Under the pieces are notes generated by a model, which saw only the letters and a list, made by a program, of their open reading frames with translations, was not told the origin of the DNA and made no database searches. A program made the translations under genes and the position numbers. Below are positions 54,901 to 64,000 of a DNA stretch of 64,000 nt, piece after piece (position 1 is the first letter of the stretch; each line of letters starts with the position of its first letter). Origin of the DNA: Primula veris (Eukaryota > Streptophyta > Magnoliopsida > Ericales > Primulaceae). Location: assembly GCA_963682055.1 (NCBI GenBank), contig OY821751.1, positions 4,092,001 through 4,156,000 of the forward strand, given 5' to 3'.

Positions 54901-57900
54901 AGCTTCAGCCCAGTCTCTACGGAACTCGGCATATACAGCTACCTAACAAATAATAATTAAAAATAACCAGTGAGGAAGAGACATTAAAATAATTGTACAA
55001 ACTTTACTTATTCGACTGAAAGTATAAAAAAGATGGCAATGAATACTCGCTTTGGAAGCCAATTCATAGGAAATTACATATGATAAATACAATATCTTTA
55101 ATTTAACTTTTTCGGAGATTACAAAAACACAAGTTACTTCACTTAAATCTTAGCTTCATTTTCTCAGAAATTAGCATAATGCAACAATACAGAAACAAAA
55201 TAACGATAGATTTCAAAGGAAATGGTAAATACACAAAGCCATTTTGATGATTTTCAATCCATGATAGTCAGCTAAGAAACAAAGGTCGGGAGCAAACTTC
55301 CAAATATAGAATATGTAGCGAAAATCTTGGTTGTATAAAAAAACTCAATGTTTGTATAAATTAATTATGGAAAAACATAACAGAGAAGAATCAGTTAATA
55401 AAGTCAGATACTTTACATAGAGTGCAATGCAGACCCTTTTCAAGTCTGATGGAACATGGAAATAAATCAACAAAAAATATTTCCACACCTTAAAACTATA
55501 GCGGATACTCAACTCTACAGATGTGATACTCTTTTTTTCGAGCTTTGTTTTGATCCTACGCCCTTCATCTCTGTAATAAGCATTTGCAAGTTCTGCAAAC
55601 AGACTTCCTATCCTGCACCAAACAAAACTTTCAAAATAAGAGGCAATTGGACCAGAATAAAAGGCAAAATACCATGAAACTATCTAAGAGGTTCATGCCT
55701 TTTAAGCGATTGTTTTGAATCCGTAACATCATTCGGAACATATACAATTATGTGCTTCGCATCAACTTCGGCACGTTTCCGAAGCGCAAGAATACGATCT
55801 TCGCTAATACCACCTGCACGGAAATACGTGACCATTATATTCTCATCATCACTCATTTTTACCAAATTGCAAACTCAACAGAATTACTCAATTGAAGGGG
55901 TCGAGAACTTGCTGTTAGAACTAGAGTCTGCAACCAGGATTAGAACCAGCTTGCTATTCCTTCCATGTAACACAGCTCTGCCAGATGTAAAGTAAGGAAC
56001 AAAACTTGTTATTAAAAAGGTTCAAACATGGATATAAGTCGAATGCTAAACGAAAAACCAGTCGATATTGAGAAATTTCGAATATTAGCAGATACAAAAC
56101 TAGAAACTTTACAAAAAAGAAAGAATATTGATTGTTTAATTACCCTATATTCCTCATTTATCAATGCACTGAAACTAGACTTTCTTCAAAATACCCATGT
56201 AGTATCTTGTTATTCCCAAACCTAACGTTCATGGATAAAGACCAAGCAACTATATTCGTTTTCGACCTGTTTCTTAATGTTCTCACATGTTTTATCAGCT
56301 TACCTCTTATTCAGACCAATACCAGGACTCCACATCAAATTGTGATGAAAAAGCATGATACATACCTAAAATCCCCATCATTTCCATACTTGGAGGGGGG
56401 GAATTGATTTCTGGTAAAATATCATATGTTCAGTTTCTTCCACATCACCTCCTCCCCACTTTCTCTCAATTTCCAAACTATGAACTGGCAGATAGTGTGT
56501 GAAGAAAAGAGAAGGCCAGCACACCGAAAATAAAAAAGAATACTCAAGTTCCCTTTAGCTATAACTACTTAATTATTTTCAAATATCAATCACTTGTTTA
56601 TCTTTATCAATCCAAACAGATTACGTATAACAAAATGCTGCTTTTTATGAAAAAGCCCTCGATGCTGTGTGAAAGAGTGGCGGGGAATGACTGGGCTCAG
56701 GAGTTAAGTCAACATAGTGTGGAAAGTGGGGTCGACCTTATAGTGCCTTGTAGGGAAAGAGAGGTTCTCTAGGCAGACAGAGAAGAAATAATGTTGAAAT
56801 GAAAGGCTTCTTTTCCCTCCGATTATCATGGATATGTTATAGAATCTTTCCTTTCGTCCTTCTGTCAAGAGTTTGCATAGTTTTTTGGTATATAGTTAAG
56901 TACAAAAAGATTAAAAAAATAAATAACATGCACTAGGCTTCCTCCCAATTTTGAACCCAACTCCTTTTCCTTCAAATTCTTCATTTTCCTTTCTACATAT
57001 CTAACTTTTAACACCTTCTAAGGCAGGCTTGTAGCAAGCAACAAAAAGACAACAACTAGCACATTCCGAATTTCTAATCATTCACTAAGCTATAATTTCT
57101 CTCAACTTAGCACTACTCTCATTAAGTAGTTCTTCCGTCCAATTTTCCCCTTTCGCCTCTTTCCGCCTTTATATCTCAATTTTAAAATATTAAGCTTAAA
57201 AAACTAAGAAGGTACTGGAAGATTATTTATGTACATTATCAAATCAACAAAGAGATATTCACTCACTTAGAAAGAAGTTCATACAGATAGAAAATACAGA
57301 ATTGTCCCCAAAACTGACAAAACAGTGACACGGTAATATTACTAGATAAAATATACTATTTCGCATGCCAGTTCTTTTGAGCATGAAAGTAGACGTGTGT
57401 TTTCCAGATAAACTACATATTGTACATACAAAATAGAAGCTCGGTGGTCACATGAGTAATAGACATCATATAGATAATTTAAATCTATTTTTGACGATAA
57501 AATCTATTTCCCATCATATGCTTTTCTACTTAGAGCGCATTTTTCCCCAATAAACAAAAAAACTCCATACATGACTTTCAGCCCCTTACAGACTTGTCAC
57601 TGTATTCTGGCATTGACACTGGATACATTATTTCACATGCGTATACTACTCCTATAAGGTATCCAACTCGATGCAAAATCAATGTAATAGAAGTGTAACT
57701 CAGACTTGCAGACTTGTCACTGTAACAGTATCAATTGATGTATAGTATAGTTTTGCAAGCCTATAATTTTAGGTGTCTCGCATATATGCTTTCTGAATAA
57801 GTAGATGTGTGTTCCCCACCTAGATTGCACAAATAATTTGGTGAAAGACAACAGTTTTCGTGATCACAGAGACAAGAAAATAATTACCACTGGATGAAGT

Positions 57901-59208
57901 CATGAAGATGACCTAATAAATAAAGTCATCCCTGTAAAAAGGTAATGAAAGGAAGATCTGCTGCCACTAAACATTTTTGTCCGCCAATTATAGTTTCCTG
58001 TGTCTCTGCTGTTACGAAAAGCTATTGTCTCCTAACCCACTCAGTTTGTATGCTTATATTACTCGTATTAGATAGCATAAAGTCCAAAATAAAGATACAA
58101 ACTACAAGGGAAAAACTACGAAGGGACAGAAGAAGGCAGCTCCCCGCATCAGAAAAATAAAAGACCAAAATATCATATACTAGTATAAATTAAACGTTAC
58201 GATAGGAAATTTAGGTTTCTTTGCCTGCAACGAAATCCACCCAGTTTCACAAATATCAGAATATACCATTAACAGAAAGATTCAAACTGCAACGAAACAA
58301 ATAAGTAACAGAGATACTGAACTGCAGTCTCTCAGAGAGAAGGGAATCACTTAATTTATAGTATAAACTTGTCAAAAACATTCTTCCTCAAGCAAAAACA
58401 TTATTTCAATATGTTTCCGAATAAAGTATTTATCACCCCTGCATATTCATAAAAAAAGGTGATCCTGGTTCCGCCACTGGGAACAACAAAATCTCATTCC
58501 TATCATTATACGACTCCTTCTCGATAAAAGCTCGATTATAAGGCTAAACAAAGTTCGGTTTTCCGCTTTTTAGGCCACTAAAAGATTACACTTTTTACAC
58601 CTTTAGCTTAGTTCTTGCAAAAAACGCTTGAGCTAAATTTTTGCTCTTTAAAACACTGATTTACACCCACACAAAAAAAAACCTATATATATGTATAAAC
58701 ATAGAAACAAACCGAGTTAAATGTTATCGATATCAACACAGGCCTGGCATCTTCTTACTACATTACATTACATACACAGTAACACATTCACACACGCATA
58801 CAATTACTGATACATGTATAAATACATATACATAGAAACTCACTTGATTTCGTTGATATTAGTACAGACCTGCATTTTGATACTACATTACACACACATA
58901 CACACATATATACATAGATATATAGAAACAAACTCGCTTGATCTTATATATATCGGCACAGACCTGCATTTTGATAAATGATATTACATTACATTATATA
59001 CACACACTCACATCATGCTATTAGAATAAGCTAACCCAAGATTTTTGAGGCTCCCAAATTTTGCCATTTTTTTTCTTCAAAATTAGACTTACACTTTTTT
59101 ATTAATTACCATAACACCACTCTCTCATAAATAATAGAACAATGAAAAACTAATTAGCACTCTTTTATCTCTCTTTTAACAACTCAAAATTCTTTTATGT
59201 CTTCTCAT

Positions 59209-59274
<66 letters not shown>

Positions 59275-60237
59275 ATTCTCCACATATTAGTATCATTAAC
59301 AGTACTTATTTTCTACTCCCTCCGTTCCCATTTACTTGTCCACTACGAAACTACGTGCGATTTTGACCGGCTTATAACTTGTATCAAAATTCTCAAAATG
59401 ATTTGTTTTTTTAAATCGAATCATAAAATTTTAACATTTGAACTATATGATCAACTTTTGAAAATTTTCATTCAGACAATGTTGATACAAGTTCTTGGCC
59501 AGTCAGAATTGCACGTAGTTTCGTAGTGGACAATTAAATAGTAACGGAGGGAGTATATTTTAATCGTACTACGCATCGCAGTATATACATAAACTAATAC
59601 TCCTTCCGTTCCCAATTAATTGTCCTCTACGAAATTACGTGCAATTTTGACCGGCTTATAACTTGTATCAAAATTGTCAAAATATTTTTTTTTTAAATCT
59701 AATCATAAAATTTAACATGATCAACTTTTGAAAATTTCATTCAGACAATTTTCTTGGCAGGTCAAAATTGCATGTAGTTTCGTAATAGACAATTAAATAG
59801 TAACGGAAGGAGTATATTTTAATCGAACTATACACACACACGGAAACATATAGATACGTACATAGAAACAAATTACGAGACATAAAAGAGACTAACTTAA
59901 TGTGATCGATATCGGCACAAACCCGCATCCATTCCGTAGGCCCCCCAGCGACCTCATCCGCCCTAACCACCGCCCCGACAACCGCCGCTACTCTCCCCCT
60001 ATGCTTCCCAATCCACTCCCTCTTCAACACCCCCACACACTCCCCTGATGACGTGGCAGCTGATGCGGTTCTTCTGCCGATAACGTGACACATCGAGGGA
60101 TCGGGTAAGGCGAGGGTGTTTATCGGAGGGGTTTCGGAGTGGAGGTGTGTCGAGATAGCGGTGTGGGTTTCGGGACACCCGATTAACGCCGCTAGGGCTA
60201 CCGGCGGTGTTCGGAGATCTTCCGGATACTCCTCCAT
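48995..60237 (-). CDS. TRAPPC11: TRAPPC11 (foie gras) homologue, trafficking protein particle complex subunit, nine exons, about 1160 aa
   Basis: Exons 60237-59897, 55977-55922, 55813-55699, 55612-55489, 54942-54862, 53963-53625, 52448-52282, 51762-50963 and 50454-48995 join in frame (3483 nt). The product resembles Arabidopsis AT5G65950 throughout: start MEEYPEDLRTPPVALAALIG, EDRILALRKRAEVD, LPAIQRLIAIKTIAEQLHYK, GWGTLLWEVLGYLRECSRNL, LHVEVDLVSPLRVVLLASVA, GKLECTSVIAKLG and LGASGPALVGEKFLVPVTI. The foie-gras region lies in the first half and the Gryzun/beta-sandwich region in the C-terminal half. It is a TRAPP subunit acting in vesicle tethering at the Golgi. Uncertain points: the exon 2/3 junction has an alternative (exon 2 to 55888, exon 3 from 55803, also in frame); I prefer the version giving ISEDRILAL. 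Intron 3 (55698-55613) needs a GC donor. Exon 1 is unusually GC-rich. Intron 1 is 3.9 kb and carries copies of the exon-1 junction. Confidence 0.92.
53270..53620. repeat. MITE-like repeat in TRAPPC11 intron 6
   Basis: It contains inverted, repeated phrases (caggtgcagctttaac, aaagctggattgcatttggtt, ccaaacaagccc at the right end) of the GGGCTTGTTTGG family, in two partial copies. The boundaries are approximate. Confidence 0.4.
54150..54440. repeat. 'Ggtcccc' dispersed repeat in TRAPPC11 intron 5
   Basis: Alternating phrases such as taatggtccccatac, ttggtccccatag, aatagtccccac and complementary ggggaccactgg suggest an inverted-repeat element built of short modules. It is similar in style to 21748-21925. 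Confidence 0.45.
58690..58985 (-). repeat. Three decayed copies of the TRAPPC11 exon-1/intron-1 junction
   Basis: On the minus strand the true junction reads ..TTTGTGCCGATATCGATCAC ATTAA|GTTAGT and is followed by TTTGTTTCTATGTA. Copies: 58976-58922 (GTCTGTGCCGATATATATAA, GATCAA|GCGAGT, TTTGTTTCTATATA); 58882-58831 (GTCTGTACTAATATCAACGA, AATCAA|GTGAGT, TTCTATGTA); and 58752-58701 (CCTGTGTTGATATCGATAAC, donor lost, TTTGTTTCTATGTT). TA/CA-rich tracts follow each copy, as after the true donor. Confidence 0.75.
59211..59271. repeat. (TA)n microsatellite in TRAPPC11 intron 1
   Basis: An almost pure TA run of about 61 bp. It yields the IYIYIY-type ORF, which is not coding. Confidence 0.9.
59316..59553. 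mobile_element. Stowaway MITE, copy 1
   Basis: 238 bp with TIR ctccctccgttcccatttac / complement ctccctccgttactatttaa and TA duplications on both sides (59314-59315 and 59554-59555). Non-coding. About 46 bp upstream of copy 2, in TRAPPC11 intron 1. Confidence 0.9.
59600..59812. mobile_element. Stowaway MITE, copy 2
   Basis: 213 bp with TIR ctccttccgttcccaattaa / complement ctccttccgttactatttaa and flanking TA duplications. It is clearly the same family as copy 1, with an internal deletion (missing gatacaagtt region) and point differences. Confidence 0.9.
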
Positions 60238-60241
60238 CTCT

Positions 60242-60345
60242 CTCTCTATATATCTATATATCTATATATATATATCTATCTATGTATCTATCTATATAAT
60301 GTGTGTGTGTATATATATATATATGTATATGTATCTATATATCCA
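60242..60345. repeat. TATC/TA/TG microsatellite upstream of TRAPPC11
   Basis: Mixed ctatatat, tatc and tgtgtgtg repeats directly upstream of the TRAPPC11 start codon (minus strand), probably in the 5' UTR or core promoter. No other promoter motif can be assigned. Confidence 0.8.
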
Positions 60346-60479
60346 TCTCTAATTCTCTTTCCTTTTATGAACATCTACTATTTTGTCCATTTTTTGCAAT
60401 TTCGTCCCTCATTTTTTAGTTATATCAATTTACCCCCAACTTTTTACTAACACGAGTGTAATTCATGCAGCTACATATA

Positions 60480-60990
60480 TGGTCAAAATTAGGGATGAAA
60501 ATGGGACAATAGCGTGATAATTTTTGTTATACTATTATTGTATCGCACCATACATATACGGTACACTAAATTTTAATATCATTACTGTAACACACTATCG
60601 TATACCGTACTTTCGGTATACCGTAAGGGCGGTATGGTACTGTATATTAGCAAGTTCGAAAAACAACACGGAATGTTATGAAAAATATCTCATTTGCAAC
60701 AAAATTTAAATATAACACTTCATTTATGAATAGTTGAACAACATTATAAACAGATCATATTTTGTGCAACTTATTTTGTATCTTAAATGTTAAATAATAT
60801 TAATAATTATAATTGAATGTGATTATTCTATATATAAATGGTAATATGGTACAATACCATGGTATGGAAAATCAATTACCATTATCATACCATTAAATTG
60901 AGTGGTACGGTAATACCGTACCATATGTGTGGTAGTATCGTAAGTACGGTACAAATGGTACGGTATAGATGGTAATTGAGGTTGATTGGT
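60480..60990. repeat. Repeat rich in GGTAC/GTACC and GGTAT/ATACC motifs
   Basis: Clusters of cggtata, accgtac, ggtacggta occur near both ends (60555-60640 and 60840-60975) around an AT-rich centre, the layout of a MITE with subterminal repeats. Terminal repeats and target duplication were not resolved. Confidence 0.4.
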
Positions 60991-62275
60991 ATATTGTGTT
61001 ATAAAATTCCACCACTAGTTAAAACAGTGGGATTGTTGAATTTCTAGAAACGTGCTAATATTTGATGAGATAATGGAAAGTATCAGAATCTTATTAATAG
61101 TTTTGAATCTAAATATGACCGTAGTTGTTGACGAAATTGTGAAATAACGTTACTATGTTGTGTTTCGTTTATTTCTTTTTCGCTTTTGAACAATGGAACA
61201 TCGCTACGCCGTTTGCATTTGGGTAGACTTGGCGGTTTAAATGAAAGGAAAGGGATCAAATTGACAAATTTTACACCATTTGGGGTCAATTTGAAAAGTA
61301 CTAGATTGGAAAAACATATTAAAAAAGTATTTAAAAGGTAAAAAAAACCATGTTAGATTAAATTTCAAAACACACTAGTACATGTCAATTATTTTTATTT
61401 TCTATTTTTTATCCAACAAAAATATGGTAAAATATGTAAAAGTTAAAAGAATGCAATACTAAAATTGGATTATAATCATCACTAATGATAAGTATAGTGG
61501 TAGACGGTGAAAATGTAAAAATAAGTTTTACAACTGATGTAAAAATGTCAAATTATACTGTGAAATTATGTTAGGTGAAAGTATTGTATAATATAATATT
61601 TGATATTACATATGATGTGGAATTGGTTTGTTTGAATAAATATCATGTGGAGAGATTTTTGGAGGAATAGAGATTTATGATTAAAATTTTGAAAAAAATG
61701 AAGGAAATGTTAAAGAGTATATTTCCATAGAAAAAAAATGTCTACTAGTATTTAATTGTATCTAGTGAAATTACATATGAATACCTAATTAAGTAAACCT
61801 TTAAAATGTATATTGTCTAAGGGTGCACATTTGGTCATGTTTGTAAGTTCATTTGACTTTTTATATTTTTTGGATATTTATTAATATTATTAATTTATAA
61901 CTTGCCAAAACAAACAATAAATACCAAAAAAATAATAAAAAGTTAAATTTTACAGAATTATTTGAACAAACACTTTAAAAATAAAATAAAATGTTGATTT
62001 AAGAGGGGAAAATCGAATTTTTTTTACAAATACATATGAAAAAAAACCGATAACATACCTAAAACATCATTTTACAAACATGATCAAATGAACTCCTCTA
62101 TTGAATAGTGTATTTTTGTGTGAATTGATTTTACTAAACATATTAGTCAGTACATGATATGAAAGAGAATCAATTGTTTATCAAAATACTACCATTACCA
62201 AAATACATTTGCACTAGTAATATTTTATGTTAAATAAGTACGCAAACTTGTTATAAACACCAATATTCCCTAATA
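60991..62275. other. AT-rich intergenic DNA, no gene seen
   Basis: No supported ORF, RNA gene or defined repeat. The minus-strand ORF at 61083-61289 lacks family features. Confidence 0.5.
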
Positions 62276-62283
62276 TATAATAG

Positions 62284-62935
62284 TAGGGTGATATCAGTTC
62301 GGTACCGAATTTTTTGACTACATACCGATACCGTACCAAGCTAGTTTGGTTTGAGAATTTTTACACCATTACCGAACCAAAAAATTCGATATACTGAACT
62401 TTCGGTATACCAAACTATTCGGTTGGTTCGGTTCGGTTTCGGTTTTATACCAAACTTTAGAGTTTACAAGTGATGATAGAAATTATGCGCTTTGAGAAAA
62501 AAACATAGTATAAAGTTTTAAAAATAATAGATTAAAAATATATATATATATATATATTTATATTATTGTTACATTTATTGTTTCTTTCTATAAAAGAGTG
62601 AACACTAGTAGACTTTTCTAGTAAAAGTTATAAATAAATAAAAATATTATAATTATTCACTAGAAAAAGTAATATAATTATATTATAATAACGTTAATAA
62701 TTAAGTGTATATAAGTCTTTTACTTTATTTTTCGATATAGTATATTTTAATAATTCGGTTTGAATCGGTACCATATCAAACTTACCAAACCAATACCGAA
62801 ACCGAACCAACTTTCAAAGATCGGTTCGGTTGTACCGTACCGTAATATCGGTATACCAAATTTTTGGTATCGACTTGATTAGTTCGGCTCGAAAAGCGAT
62901 CGGTTGGTATAAGTCGGTAAAAAATGTCACCCCTA
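62284..62935. mobile_element. hAT-like MITE (652 bp)
   Basis: Terminal inverted repeats TAGGGTGATAT (left) and TAGGGGTGACAT (complement of right end) are flanked by an 8-bp duplication tataatag / tataatac (7 of 8 identical; 62276-62283 and 62936-62943). Subterminal clusters of GGTTCGG, CGGTACC and ACCGAACC occur at both ends and the centre is AT-rich. Non-autonomous. Confidence 0.75.
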
Positions 62936-62943
62936 TATAATAC

Positions 62944-63690
62944 CATACTTTCCTTCCTACATCATTTTTCATTATTTTTTTGTACAATTTGATTTTGTTT
63001 TGAAAGTATTGAGTTTAATTCTATTGTAATTAATAAGCATGAACTAGCATTATAAAAAGGGATAAAATGAAAGTAATGTATATTAAACTGAAACTAAATT
63101 AGTTGGACGAGAGTATTTTGATATTTTAATGGTTAGATTGAAGGAAAGTATACTGATTGGGACGGAAACTTCAATTCGGAATATTAATTAAGAAAAAGTG
63201 ATAGTATAGTATGCTAAAACAAAATGTGTTGATTGTTTTTTTTTGTTACAAATGTATAAATCAATAAGCGCGAGTTCTGTTTTCCTTTGAATTTTGGGAC
63301 GCGTTAGTTTTAATGAAAAAAGAGTCAGTTTCAATAATAAAAAAGAGTCGCTAATATAATGTACGAAAATCGTCATAGTAATTTTTAAGAATGACTGATT
63401 TATTTGTCATCTAATATATTGTTATAAGGTTTTAAAAACTCAAACGATTTATATGACGAAATCTCGACAATTATGTGGCAATATAGCCCTCTACATAGCC
63501 ATATATATGGAATTTGCCCGATATATAATTTGCCAAACTTTCCAATTAGTCTTTTAATAAGCACGTTAACCAATAAGCAGCTAGATACAGAACATCGAGG
63601 GCGAAAAGTTCACATAAATATGATATAAGCGAAAAGTTCGTCAATTATTTGACATATCTGATAGAAAGTTAAATAACATGGAGGCTGAGA
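62944..63690. other. AT-rich intergenic DNA, no gene seen
   Basis: No supported coding region. The ORF at 63188-63376 (-) is low-confidence noise. Confidence 0.5.
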
Positions 63691-63700
63691 AACTTACCGA

Positions 63701-63890
63701 ACAGTAGTAGGGTGTGGTGGAGATGTAATACGAGGGCTCGGACTATCAAGAGCTCTCCTCCTCAGTTTTTCCTTCTTAGATTGTTAAAAATAAATAAAGC
63801 ATATTCATTATAAGATGCGGAAAGAGACAGTCGGAGAGAGACATGCAGTCTGCAGAGAGAGAGGCGAAGAGAGAGAATACTTTTTTTTTT
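63701..63890 (-). other. Candidate first exon with strong splice donor
   Basis: On the minus strand a CT-rich, leader-like stretch (63880-63820, ctctctcttcgcctctctct) is followed by a less AT-rich segment ending in ACTGTTCG|GTAAGT (exon end 63701). One frame of the last 80 nt reads KKEKLRRRALDSPSPRIT.. but has an in-frame stop upstream and no ATG. It may be a 5'-UTR exon of a gene transcribed leftward (possibly an alternative TRAPPC11 leader) or an exon of a gene continuing beyond the window. I recognise no family. Confidence 0.3.
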
Positions 63891-64000
63891 AATAATCATC
63901 GTAAAACTAATTCTCATAAATTGACCACAAAACAATCGTTTGATTCAACAGTAAGAAAAGAAAGTCAATGATCAATGTAGTGTATCGGAAGTAGGAAGTT

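Noticed and set aside
60124..60237. Rightward gene starting in the GC-rich block at 60.0-60.2 kb
   Set aside because: The GC-rich block is explained by TRAPPC11 exon 1 on the minus strand, which starts MEEYPEDLRTPP as in Arabidopsis.
59197..60352. ORFs with IYIYIY repeats and the plus-strand ORF over TRAPPC11 exon 1
   Set aside because: Microsatellite translation and antisense shadow of exon 1.

Overview
This is a nuclear segment of a flowering plant, most likely a eudicot. The background is very AT-rich, with spliceosomal introns, plant LTR retrotransposons and Stowaway/hAT-type MITEs. Four intact multi-exon genes match Arabidopsis family members that I recognise from protein sequence. I cannot name the species.

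Layout. 1-4.8 kb is AT-rich intergenic DNA with MITE relics. 4837-13244 is a complete Ty3/gypsy (Tat-lineage) LTR retrotransposon on the minus strand: 568-bp LTRs, 5-bp target duplication GGTAA, one uninterrupted 1972-aa gag-pol, and a 3' region with an antisense coiled-coil ORF and an 86-bp dimeric minisatellite. 15.3-22.9 kb (+) is a mitochondrial phosphate carrier gene with a 5-kb first intron. 29.8-24.2 kb (-) is an AT-hook/PPC (AHL) DNA-binding protein gene. 29.9-40.7 kb is gene-poor: repeat arrays, a Ty1/copia remnant, minisatellites and MITEs. 41.0-47.8 kb (+) is a WDR55-type WD40 gene. 60.2-49.0 kb (-) is a TRAPPC11 (foie gras) gene. 60.3-64 kb is mostly MITE/AT DNA with one candidate exon at the right edge.

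The genes are unrelated housekeeping or regulatory genes (phosphate import into mitochondria, chromatin/AT-DNA binding, CUL4-DDB1 substrate receptor/ribosome biogenesis, TRAPP vesicle tethering). They form two convergent pairs and no operon-like unit.

The most striking observation is shared by all four genes. Each first coding intron carries tandem or dispersed duplications that include splice-site sequence. The phosphate carrier has about 15 extra copies of its exon-1 end plus 5' splice site, in a ~284-bp dimeric array. TRAPPC11 has three decayed copies of its exon-1/intron-1 junction. WDR55 has two copies of the exon-2 neighbourhood from which the 33-nt exon is precisely missing, so that AG and GT abut. 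The AHL gene has a multi-copy duplication starting at its donor. Whether these sites are used by the spliceosome cannot be decided from DNA alone. All exon coordinates and counts here were derived by hand from the sequence.
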